The notes below the pieces were generated by a model. It saw only the letters and a program-made list of their open reading frames with translations, was not told the DNA's origin and ran no database searches. From DATKCJ01 sp035513275 (GTDB lineage Bacteria > Verrucomicrobiota > Verrucomicrobiia > Opitutales > Opitutaceae), in NCBI GenBank assembly GCA_035513275.1, contig DATKCJ010000455.1, positions 1 through 6,391 of the forward strand: a stretch of 6,391 nucleotides of DNA, read 5' to 3'. The translations under genes and the position numbers were made by a program. This document shows, one piece after another, positions 1 through 6,036 of the stretch. How positions within the stretch are numbered: position 1 is the stretch's first letter; every line of letters starts with the position of its first letter.

Positions 1-450
1 GAGATCCTGCGTCGACTCGCCGCTGGTCGCGCGGCGCCCGACGTGGATAAGTTGCGCGAGGCGATGGTCACCGTGGCGCTCGCGCTCTACCGCAGCGTGC
101 TCGACTGCGGCGAAGCGAAGCTCGATTCGCGCGCGCAGCTCGTGCGCCGCGCGGCGGACCATGTGCGGGCCGAAGCGCACCGATCGCTCAGTCTCACGGA
201 AGTGGCGCGCGCAGTGCACGTGTCGCCCAACTATCTCACCGGACTCTTCCGGAAGGTGACCGGAGTTTCACTCGGGCGCTTCATCCTCGGCGAGCGGATC
301 GTGCGCGCGCAGCAGATGCTGGCAGCATCGGACGCAAGCGTGAAGACCGTCGCGCTCGAGCTAGGTTTCGCAGACCCGTTCACGTTCAGCCGCGCGTTCA
401 AACGCGTGAGCGGCCGGTCGCCGCTCGCATGGCGTAGCGCCCGGGCGTAG
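1..450 (+). CDS. AraC-family transcriptional regulator, C-terminal part (5' end outside window)
   Basis: The reading frame is open from base 1 to the TAG at 448-450 and gives 149 residues, so the N-terminal ligand or sensor domain lies upstream of the window. The visible part is a complete AraC/XylS DNA-binding domain. The first helix-turn-helix is at about residues 63-84 (SLTEVARAVHVSPNYLTGLF). The second is at about residues 112-135, followed by the family signature GFADPFTFSRAFKR and the closing GRSPLAWR. Such proteins bind DNA in the cytoplasm and usually activate nearby catabolic genes in response to a small molecule. It is codirectional with the aminotransferase 63 nt downstream, which makes that gene a plausible target, but no operator can be assigned. 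A GTG at 43 could serve as a start, but the frame continues upstream and full-length family members are usually about 250-400 residues, so I treat the gene as cut by the window edge. The family call is very secure; ligand and target are unknown. Confidence 0.93.
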   Translation, partial: EILRRLAAGRAAPDVDKLREAMVTVALALYRSVLDCGEAKLDSRAQLVRRAADHVRAEAHRSLSLTEVARAVHVSPNYLTGLFRKVTGVSLGRFILGERIVRAQQMLAASDASVKTVALELGFADPFTFSRAFKRVSGRSPLAWRSARA

Positions 451-479
451 TTTCTGACATGGTTTGGTAACGGCGGCCA

Positions 480-508
480 TTCACGCGCGCCGCGCGCCGT
501 GGTAGACT
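480..508 (+). promoter_or_regulatory. Predicted sigma70-type promoter of the aminotransferase gene, leaderless arrangement
   Basis: TTCACG at 480-485 (4 of 6 matches to TTGACA) and TAGACT at 503-508 (fits TAnnnT) are separated by exactly 17 nt. Only CCACC lies between the -10 box and the ATG at 514, so transcription would start at or next to the start codon and give a leaderless mRNA. There is no Shine-Dalgarno sequence, which agrees with this. The -10 box is flanked by a 4-bp inverted repeat (GTGG at 499-502, CCAC at 509-512) that could be chance or an operator half-site pair. The promoter is inferred from motif and spacing only. Confidence 0.5.
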
Positions 509-513
509 CCACC

Positions 514-1836
514 ATGCCCCCCACAATCGCCCAAGCATCCCAACTCGCCCTACTCGGCGGCACGCGCGTCGGCGAGGTCGTGTATTCGCCGTTTCCCACT
601 TTCACCGAGCGCGCCATCGAGCGCGCGGCGGAGATGCTACGCACGGGTAAGCTCTACGGTCTCGGCCGCAAGCACGTGCCGGAGATCGCCGAGGCCGAGG
701 ACGTCATCTCGCGCTACCACGGCAACCGCCATGTGCTCGCCACCGCGTCGGGACACAGCGCGCTGCAATCCGCGCTCGCGGGCCTCGAGATCTGCGGCGG
801 CGACGAGGTGATCACCACGCCCTACACATGGGGCGCATCGGTTTCGTGCATCCTGCACCAGAACGCGATTCCAGTTTTCGCGGATGTCGTGCCCGCGACT
901 GGGTTGATCGATCCGGAGTCCGTCGAAGCCGCTATCACGCCGCGCACGAAGGCGATCCTCGCCGTGCACATTTTCGGACAGCCGGCGGATTTGAAACAAC
1001 TCCGCGCGATCGCCGACAGGCACAAGATCATGCTCATTGAGGACGGCAGCCAGGCGCACGGTGCGGAGATCGACGGCATGCGCGTGGGCACCGTGGGCGA
1101 CGCCGCGGGATTCTCGTGCATGGGCGGCAAGGTTCTCGCAACGACTGAAGCGGGCTACATGGTCACTCCGCACGAGCGCGTCTATTGGAAGGGCGCGATG
1201 ATCGGCCAGCACATGGGCCGCGCGTCGGACGAGGGAATGCCGGACGATCTCCGCCCATTCGCCGACTCGCTCGTCTACACCTACCGCGTCTCGCCGCTCA
1301 ACGCGGTGCTCCTCACGGAACAGTTTGCGAAGCTCGACTCCGAGCTGGCCGCGCGCCGTCGCGCCGCGGCGCTGCTGCAACAGCACCTGGCCGGAACGAA
1401 ATTCCTGCGGATTCCGGAATACGCGCCGGGCGTGAAGCCTGTGTTTCATCTGATGTCGTTCACGTTCGACGAAGACGCGTCGGGCGTTTCGCGCGACACG
1501 TTTGCCGCCGCGCTCCGGGCCGAAGGCATGATGGCGTTCGGCTACGTGCCCTCGCCGGTCTCCGACTGGCCGCGCCTGCATTGGCAGGATTACCGAGGGC
1601 CGCGCGTGTCGTGGCTCTCGACACTCGAGGCGGCGGGCGTCGACTACCGCAACCTCCCGCTGCCGAACTGTCGCTGGCGCGTGGCGCACTCGATCGAAAC
1701 CCGCTTTGACTTCCTCGAGGGAAGCGACGAGATGGTCGGCCGCATGGCTGAGATCATCCTCAAGGTGGAGGCCAACATCGACGCGCTTCGCGAACACGAG
1801 CGCCAATCGGGTCCCGCCGTTCCGGCCCGGCGTTGA
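514..1836 (+). CDS. DegT/DnrJ/EryC1/StrS-family PLP-dependent aminotransferase
   Basis: A 440-residue fold-type I PLP enzyme of the DegT/DnrJ/EryC1/StrS family. Members usually transfer an amino group from glutamate or glutamine to a keto-sugar or keto-cyclitol in the cytoplasm. Numbering from the ATG at 514, the motifs run as follows: the cofactor-binding loop TASGHSALQSAL (from about 77), GGDEVITTPYTWGASVS (about 95-111), VHIFGQPADL (about 151-160), IEDGSQAHGA with Asp177 for the pyridine nitrogen, and FSCMGGKVLATTEAG with Lys206 as the Schiff-base lysine. The last motif aligns without gaps to the usual FS..(P/S)TK.L..GEGG pattern. Departures from the common pattern are His in GHSAL, where SGTAAL is usual, and Gly178-Ser179 in place of Ala-Ala. 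I chose ATG 514 over the in-frame GTG at 499 because a -10 box overlaps the intervening codons. The stop overlaps the next gene's ATG, indicating an operon. The substrate cannot be told from sequence; amino-sugar or cyclitol chemistry is a family-level guess. Confidence 0.93.
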   Translation: MPPTIAQASQLALLGGTRVGEVVYSPFPTFTERAIERAAEMLRTGKLYGLGRKHVPEIAEAEDVISRYHGNRHVLATASGHSALQSALAGLEICGGDEVITTPYTWGASVSCILHQNAIPVFADVVPATGLIDPESVEAAITPRTKAILAVHIFGQPADLKQLRAIADRHKIMLIEDGSQAHGAEIDGMRVGTVGDAAGFSCMGGKVLATTEAGYMVTPHERVYWKGAMIGQHMGRASDEGMPDDLRPFADSLVYTYRVSPLNAVLLTEQFAKLDSELAARRRAAALLQQHLAGTKFLRIPEYAPGVKPVFHLMSFTFDEDASGVSRDTFAAALRAEGMMAFGYVPSPVSDWPRLHWQDYRGPRVSWLSTLEAAGVDYRNLPLPNCRWRVAHSIETRFDFLEGSDEMVGRMAEIILKVEANIDALREHERQSGPAVPARR

Positions 1837-3194
1837 TGACGGCGGGATTCGGAAGCTCCGACATCACGCCGCGCACCGGCGTGCAACTCACAGGCTACGG
1901 CCCGTATCGCAATCGCGCCGCCCGCAAGATCACCGCGCCGCTGCTTGCGCGGGCGATGGTGCTCACGGAGCGCCGAGAGCGCACCGCGCTCATCAATTTC
2001 GAGCTGTGTGTCACGCCGCGCGATCTCGCGAAGCGCATCCGCGAGGCCGTGGCGGCGCGGATCCGGATGTCCCCGGATCGCGTGCTCGTGACCGTGACTC
2101 ACACGCACAGCGCTCCTGCCACGGGCGGTCTCGTGGGCTGGGGCGAGCCGGATGCAATGTATGTGGAGACGCTCCCGTCGCGCGTCGCCGCCGCGGCGGA
2201 GCGCGCGGTCGCTGCGCAATCGGAAGTCGAGTGGCGCTACGCCGAGGTGCCCTGCGACGGGATCGCGATCAATCGCGAAACCGACAGCGGCCACTGGATG
2301 ACTGAACCGATCGCGGAGCGGCTCGATCCGGCTTGGCGCCCGGCGCGCCCGCAGGACACAGACCCCACGCTGCGCGTGCTCGCGGCGTATTCGCGCGGCA
2401 AACTTTGTGGCGTGCTGCATCACTTCGGTTGCCACGCGGTCGTCGGCAGCGAGCAGACGTTTGACGTGCACGGCGATTTCGTGGGGCTCGCGTCGCGCAC
2501 GATCGAGCGCACGCACGCGGGCGCGACGGCGATCTTCTTGCCGGGCGCGTTAGGCGATATCAATCCGCCGGTCGTGCACCGTGGTCCCGCGGAGACGCGG
2601 CTCGGCCTGCGCGTGCTCGGGCGCAAATACACGGACGCGATCGTGCGTGGGCTTCGCGCGGCGCAACCGGTCGCGGTGGACGAGGTGCGATCGATCCGGC
2701 GCGAAGTGCGCTTCACGCGCAAGGCATGGACGCGCGAATGGGTGGTGCGACGAATCGCGCAGTTGGAGAAGATTTTCGCGGCGCCGGGAATCACGGATGT
2801 CACGCGTGTCGGAACGCCTCCGCTCAACACGAACGGGATGCACATGGCGCGCCTGGCGGGATTACGAGCCGTGCTCGCCGGTTTCAAGGGAGCGCGGGCA
2901 CCGAATCCGTCTGTCAATGTGCACGGCCTGCGGATCGGACCTGTGGCGTTGCTCGGCGTCGGACTCGAGGTCTTCCACAGTCTGCAGGCACCTGTGCTCC
3001 GCGGCAGTCGGCACGAGCACACGTGGGTCGTCAGCCTCGCGGGCGGCGCCGGCTATGCGCCCGACAAAGCGGCGCACGCGAAGAAGGGCTACACAGACGA
3101 GCTCGTGCCGCTCCTGGTCGGAGAGGTTCCGTTTGCCCGGATCTACGACGAGCTTCCGCGCGAGTTGATCCGTTTGGCGCGGGAGCTCGGGTGA
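1836..3194 (+). CDS. Neutral/alkaline ceramidase-like hydrolase (N-terminal domain only, catalytic Ser replaced)
   Basis: A 452-residue protein related to the N-terminal domain of neutral/alkaline non-lysosomal ceramidases, zinc amidases that split ceramide into sphingosine and fatty acid. Visible landmarks from the ATG at 1836 are: the family opening GFGSSDITP (4-12), TVTHTHSAP (86-94) with His89/His91, HHFGCHAVV with His200, VHGDFVG, LPGALGDINPP (235-245), GVGLEVFHS with Glu378, and AGGAGYAPDKAAHAKKGY with Tyr407. By motif order these match the zinc ligands His97, His204, Glu411 and Tyr447 of the Pseudomonas enzyme. The nucleophile motif GDVSPN is here GDINPP, with Asn243 in place of Ser. 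There is no signal peptide, and the C-terminal Ig-like domain of true ceramidases (about 650-780 residues) is absent. It is therefore probably a cytosolic metal-dependent hydrolase of unknown substrate, not a ceramidase in the strict sense. The start ATG overlaps the preceding stop as TGATG; a TTG at 1833 is a less likely alternative. Confidence 0.88.
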   Translation: MTAGFGSSDITPRTGVQLTGYGPYRNRAARKITAPLLARAMVLTERRERTALINFELCVTPRDLAKRIREAVAARIRMSPDRVLVTVTHTHSAPATGGLVGWGEPDAMYVETLPSRVAAAAERAVAAQSEVEWRYAEVPCDGIAINRETDSGHWMTEPIAERLDPAWRPARPQDTDPTLRVLAAYSRGKLCGVLHHFGCHAVVGSEQTFDVHGDFVGLASRTIERTHAGATAIFLPGALGDINPPVVHRGPAETRLGLRVLGRKYTDAIVRGLRAAQPVAVDEVRSIRREVRFTRKAWTREWVVRRIAQLEKIFAAPGITDVTRVGTPPLNTNGMHMARLAGLRAVLAGFKGARAPNPSVNVHGLRIGPVALLGVGLEVFHSLQAPVLRGSRHEHTWVVSLAGGAGYAPDKAAHAKKGYTDELVPLLVGEVPFARIYDELPRELIRLARELG

Positions 3195-3350
3195 CGGAGA
3201 CTGACGAATGGGTGCGTGTGATCGCGCCCTACCTCATTCGTCTCAATTCAGTCCGGGACGTGAAAGCTGCCGTCGTTCGAAGGATTGCCTCCGATTCCGC
3301 GTTCGGACACACGGGAACCGACCTGCGAGCGCTGGGTCACCCACGGAGCC

Positions 3351-4790
3351 GTGCGAACTCTACACCGATGGACGTGCTTGTTTCTCGCTGCGGGTTGCCT
3401 GCCGCTTGCGGCGGGCGAACCGGCCGCCGCGGTGCTGCGCGATGCGGGCGTTCTCTACAACGAGCTTTGCGCCAACTGCCATGACGGCGGCAAGGCGTCC
3501 TCGTTTCAGGGCGGCTCGCTCAAGCACGGCACCGACAACGCCGCGATCTCCCGCGCGATCCGCGAGGGGTTTCCCGGCACGGGCATGCCGGCGTTTGGCG
3601 CGACGCTGAGCGAGGCGGAGATTCACGCGCTCGTCGTGCTCGTGCGCGAGCGTGTGGCGAACTTCACGATGCCGGTGGCCAACCTCGCGATCGATCCGCG
3701 TGAAGTTCGCACGAGCGATCTGCACGACTACCGCATCGAGACCGTGGTGGAACCCGGGCTTCAGGTGCCGTGGTCGTTCGTGTTTCTACCCGACGGCCGC
3801 ATCCTGCTCACCGAGCGCGCGGGCCGGCTGCGCGTCATCGAGCGAGGCCGGCTGGTCGAACAACCGGTGCGAGGCGTGCCCGAAGTGATCGAGCGCGGCG
3901 AGGGCGGCTTGATGGCCGTCGCGATTCATCCGGACTTCGCGCGCAACAAATGGGTCTATCTCGCCTACAGCGATCCGGGCCCGGACGACACGGCGATGAC
4001 GCGGATCGTGCGCGGTCGGCTGCGCGGAATGCGTCTCGCAGACATCGAGCCGGTGTTCTCCGTGCCGCGCGAGGAATACCAGCCAGGCCACGTATCGTTC
4101 GGCTGCCGGATGGAGTTCGCCGGCGGATATCTCTTCTTCAGCATCGGGGACCGCGGCGTGGTCGGTGATGCACAGCGCCTCGAAGTTCCAAATGGAAAGA
4201 TCCACCGCGTGACACCGGACGGGAAGATCCCAAACGACAACCCCCACGCGCACACGCCTGGCGCCGTGGGATCGATCTGGTGTATCGGCGTCCGCAATCC
4301 GCAGGGTCTCGCGATCGATCCGCGCGACGGCTCCCTATGGGAGAGCGAGCACGGCCCGCGCGGCGGCGATGAACTCAACCGCATCGAGCCCGGCCGCAAC
4401 TACGGCTGGCCCGTCGTCACACATGGCATCAACTACGACGGCACCCCGGTTTCGGAAACAACCCAGGCCGACGGCATGGAGCCGCCCGCGCGTTATTGGA
4501 CGCCGTCGATCGCCGTGAGCCCGATCACGTTCTACTCGGGTGAGAAATTTCCGCGTTGGAAGAACAGCCTGTTTCTCGGATCGCTCGCGCAGCAGAAATT
4601 CATCCGCTTCGAGATCGACGGCCCGCGGCTCGTCCGCGAGGAGGAGCTCTTTACCGGCCTCGGTCGCGTGCGCGATATCAAGACCGGGCCGGACGGATTT
4701 CTCTACGTGGCGCTCGAACAAATCGGCGCTGCGTCGGGACGCCTCGTGCGCCTCGTGCCGGCCGACGAGCCTGCGCGCGCTCCGGAGTGA
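3351..4790 (+). CDS. Exported cytochrome c - PQQ-dependent sugar dehydrogenase fusion
   Basis: A 479-residue protein of two domains behind a signal peptide. Residues 1 to about 22 hold Arg2/His5/Arg6, a hydrophobic core (TCLFLAAGCLPLAAG) and a probable cleavage site before EPAAA, so the protein acts in the periplasm. Residues about 27-107 are a small class I cytochrome c with the haem motif CANCH (40-44) and the likely axial Met79 in GTGMPAFG. Residues about 127-472 are a soluble glucose/aldose dehydrogenase (GSDH) six-blade propeller: VPWSFVFLPDGRILLTERAGR, GEGGLMAVAIHPDF, FFSIGDRG, GVRNPQGLAIDP (Arg315-Asn316, PQQ-site pair), SEHGPRGGDELN, NYGWPVVTHGINYDG and GPDGFLYVAL. Such enzymes oxidise sugars with PQQ, and the haem domain would carry electrons onward. 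The catalytic His position in the H-x-x-x-R motif is Ser249 (SFGCR), with a His at 247. GTG 3351 is chosen because it places the signal peptide at the N terminus; TTG 3285 would add 22 charged residues before it. The ribosome site is weak (GGAG 2 nt upstream). Confidence 0.9.
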   Translation: MRTLHRWTCLFLAAGCLPLAAGEPAAAVLRDAGVLYNELCANCHDGGKASSFQGGSLKHGTDNAAISRAIREGFPGTGMPAFGATLSEAEIHALVVLVRERVANFTMPVANLAIDPREVRTSDLHDYRIETVVEPGLQVPWSFVFLPDGRILLTERAGRLRVIERGRLVEQPVRGVPEVIERGEGGLMAVAIHPDFARNKWVYLAYSDPGPDDTAMTRIVRGRLRGMRLADIEPVFSVPREEYQPGHVSFGCRMEFAGGYLFFSIGDRGVVGDAQRLEVPNGKIHRVTPDGKIPNDNPHAHTPGAVGSIWCIGVRNPQGLAIDPRDGSLWESEHGPRGGDELNRIEPGRNYGWPVVTHGINYDGTPVSETTQADGMEPPARYWTPSIAVSPITFYSGEKFPRWKNSLFLGSLAQQKFIRFEIDGPRLVREEELFTGLGRVRDIKTGPDGFLYVALEQIGAASGRLVRLVPADEPARAPE

Positions 4791-4863
4791 TCGACGCTGC
4801 GCCGCGCGGGGGTTTCCCCACTCGTCGGTTGCACTCGCGCGGGGTTGGGCGACCGTAGGCGTC

Positions 4864-4869
4864 TACCCT
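4864..4869 (+). promoter_or_regulatory. Possible -10 box of the YahK-type reductase gene
   Basis: TACCCT fits TAnnnT and ends 7 nt before the ATG at 4877, the same leaderless-like placement seen before the aminotransferase gene. There is no Shine-Dalgarno sequence between them. No good -35 box lies 15-19 nt upstream; TTGGGC at 4845-4850 is only 13 nt away, so the site is weaker than the one at 480-508. It overlaps a 4-bp inverted repeat, GTAG (4855-4858) and CTAC (4863-4866). If real, it makes the reductase gene a separate transcription unit from the dehydrogenase that ends 86 nt upstream. Confidence 0.3.
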
Positions 4870-4876
4870 CCCAACC

Positions 4877-5938
4877 ATGAGCACACTCGCCCGCTTCTCC
4901 ACAAAAGCCTACGCCACGCCGGGTGCCTCATCGCCACTTGCGCCCACCACGATCGAGCGCCGCAGGGCGACCCCGACCGACGTCGAGATCAAGATCCTCT
5001 TCTGCGGCGTCTGCCACTCCGACCTGCACTTCGCCCGCAACGAGTGGAATTTCACAGTGTATCCCGCGGTGCCCGGTCACGAGATCGTGGGCAAGGTGAC
5101 GGCGGTCGGCAGCGGTGTGAAGAAATACATCGTCGGCGACACGGTCGGCGTGGGCTGCCTCGTCGATTCGTGCCGCACCTGCGCAAACTGTCGCGACGGC
5201 CTCGAGCAGTATTGCGACAACGGGATGATCATGACCTACGGCAGCACGGACCCGCAGCTCGGCGGTCCGACCTTCGGCGGCTACTCGCAAAGCATCGTGG
5301 TGACGGAGGACTTCGTGCTGCGCCTTCCCGCGAATCTCGATCTCGCCGCCACCGCGCCGCTGTTGTGCGCGGGCATCACGACCTACTCGCCGCTGCGTCA
5401 CTGGCAAGTCGGCCCCGGCCAGAATGTCGGTATCGTCGGACTCGGCGGGCTCGGCCACATGGCCGTGAAGCTCGCACACGCGATGGGCGCGAACGTGACG
5501 CTCTTCACTACATCGCCCGGCAAGGCCGCAGACGCGAAGCGCCTCGGCGCCGACGAAGTCGTCATCTCGAAGGACGATGCGCAGATGCAGAAACAGGCGG
5601 GCCGGTTCGACTTCATCCTCGATGCCGTATCGGCCCAGCACGACATCAACGCCTACTTGAACCTGTTGAAGCGCGACGGAAACCTTACGCTCGTCGGCGC
5701 GCCCGAGAAGCCGCTGCCGGTCGCGGCATTTCCGCTGCTATTCCGCCGGCGCTCGCTCTCCGGCTCGCTGATCGGCGGTCTGCCCGAGACGCAGGAGATG
5801 CTGGATTTCTGCGGAAAGCACGGCATCACGAGCGACATCGAGATGATCCGGATGGATCAGATCAACGAAGCCTACGAGCGCATGCTCAAGAGCGACGTGA
5901 AGTATCGCTTCGTGATCGACATGGCGACGCTCGGCTGA
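4877..5938 (+). CDS. yahK: Zinc-dependent NADP(H) alcohol dehydrogenase / aldehyde reductase, YahK type
   Basis: A 353-residue medium-chain dehydrogenase that resembles E. coli YahK (about 349 residues) along its whole length, including FCGVCHSDLH, YPAVPGHEIVGKV, APLLCAGITTYSPLRHW, GLGHMAVKLAHAMGA, IGGLPETQEMLDFC and the C-terminal INEAYERMLKSDVKYRFVID. It would reduce aldehydes to alcohols (or the reverse) in the cytoplasm. Catalytic zinc ligands are Cys46, His68 (followed by Glu69) and Cys164. Structural zinc ligands are Cys99, Cys102, Cys105 and Cys113. The nucleotide fold has GLGGLG at 188-193, and the TTS at 211-213 with Lys216 after the second strand is the pattern of NADPH-preferring cinnamyl-alcohol-dehydrogenase-like enzymes. 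All key residues are present, so it should be active. The ATG at 4877 matches the family N terminus and follows a promoter-like box. The gene ends directly before tandem repeats. The physiological substrate is unknown; the symbol is by resemblance only. Confidence 0.94.
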   Translation: MSTLARFSTKAYATPGASSPLAPTTIERRRATPTDVEIKILFCGVCHSDLHFARNEWNFTVYPAVPGHEIVGKVTAVGSGVKKYIVGDTVGVGCLVDSCRTCANCRDGLEQYCDNGMIMTYGSTDPQLGGPTFGGYSQSIVVTEDFVLRLPANLDLAATAPLLCAGITTYSPLRHWQVGPGQNVGIVGLGGLGHMAVKLAHAMGANVTLFTTSPGKAADAKRLGADEVVISKDDAQMQKQAGRFDFILDAVSAQHDINAYLNLLKRDGNLTLVGAPEKPLPVAAFPLLFRRRSLSGSLIGGLPETQEMLDFCGKHGITSDIEMIRMDQINEAYERMLKSDVKYRFVIDMATLG

Positions 5939-5959
5939 ATTGCGGATTGCGGATTGCGG
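5939..5959 (+). repeat. Three perfect tandem copies of ATTGCGG
   Basis: Three head-to-tail copies of the heptamer ATTGCGG start on the base after the reductase stop codon, followed by a partial unit (AATG). It is non-coding and directly precedes the GTAG/CTAC hairpin element. Arrays of this kind occur between genes in some Verrucomicrobia-like genomes, to my recollection; this was not checked. Confidence 0.85.
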
Positions 5960-5987
5960 AATGATTTCGGAGCGGCGGGCGCACTGA

Positions 5988-6036
5988 GTAGGGCAGGTCT
6001 TCGACCTGCAGACGCGGGTCAATAGACCCGCGCTAC
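5988..6036. repeat. REPIN-like element: two hairpins bounded by GTAG and CTAC
   Basis: A 49-bp element begins GTAG (5988-5991) and ends CTAC (6033-6036), so each strand starts with GTAG. Inside are two perfect hairpins. The first has GCAGGTC (5993-5999) and GACCTGC (6003-6009), a 7-bp stem with loop TTC. The second has CGCGGGTC (6013-6020) and GACCCGCG (6025-6032), an 8-bp stem with loop AATA. Only AGA separates them. Known REP sequences start with a conserved GTAG tetranucleotide before a stem-loop, and two inverted REPs form a REPIN mobilised by a RAYT-type (TnpA-REP) enzyme. The layout fits that plan exactly, but no transposase is in the window. It could also act as a transcription or mRNA-stability block after the reductase gene. 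No U-tract follows, so it is not a standard intrinsic terminator. Confidence 0.6.

Noticed and set aside
470..500. ACGGCG...CGCCGT inverted repeat as a terminator for the AraC gene
   Set aside because: The stem is 6 bp with a 19-nt loop and no T-tract, and it overlaps the likely promoter.
499..513. GTG at 499 as the aminotransferase start
   Set aside because: The ATG at 514 sits at the expected distance from a TAGACT box with a 17-nt-spaced -35, which would leave the GTG upstream of the transcript.
637..1806. Long minus-strand open frame (389 codons) opposite the aminotransferase gene
   Set aside because: It is rich in Arg, His, Ala and Val with no family motif, and lies fully opposite a gene with clear catalytic motifs. 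Long antisense frames are expected in high-GC coding DNA.
3387..3398. Lipobox at Cys16 of the cytochrome/PQQ protein (LAAGC)
   Set aside because: The -3 residue is Ala, not Leu, and a better ordinary signal peptidase site follows a few residues later, so a lipoprotein is not supported.
4809..4819. GGGG-TTT-CCCC hairpin as a terminator of the dehydrogenase gene
   Set aside because: It has only four pairs and no T-rich run after it.
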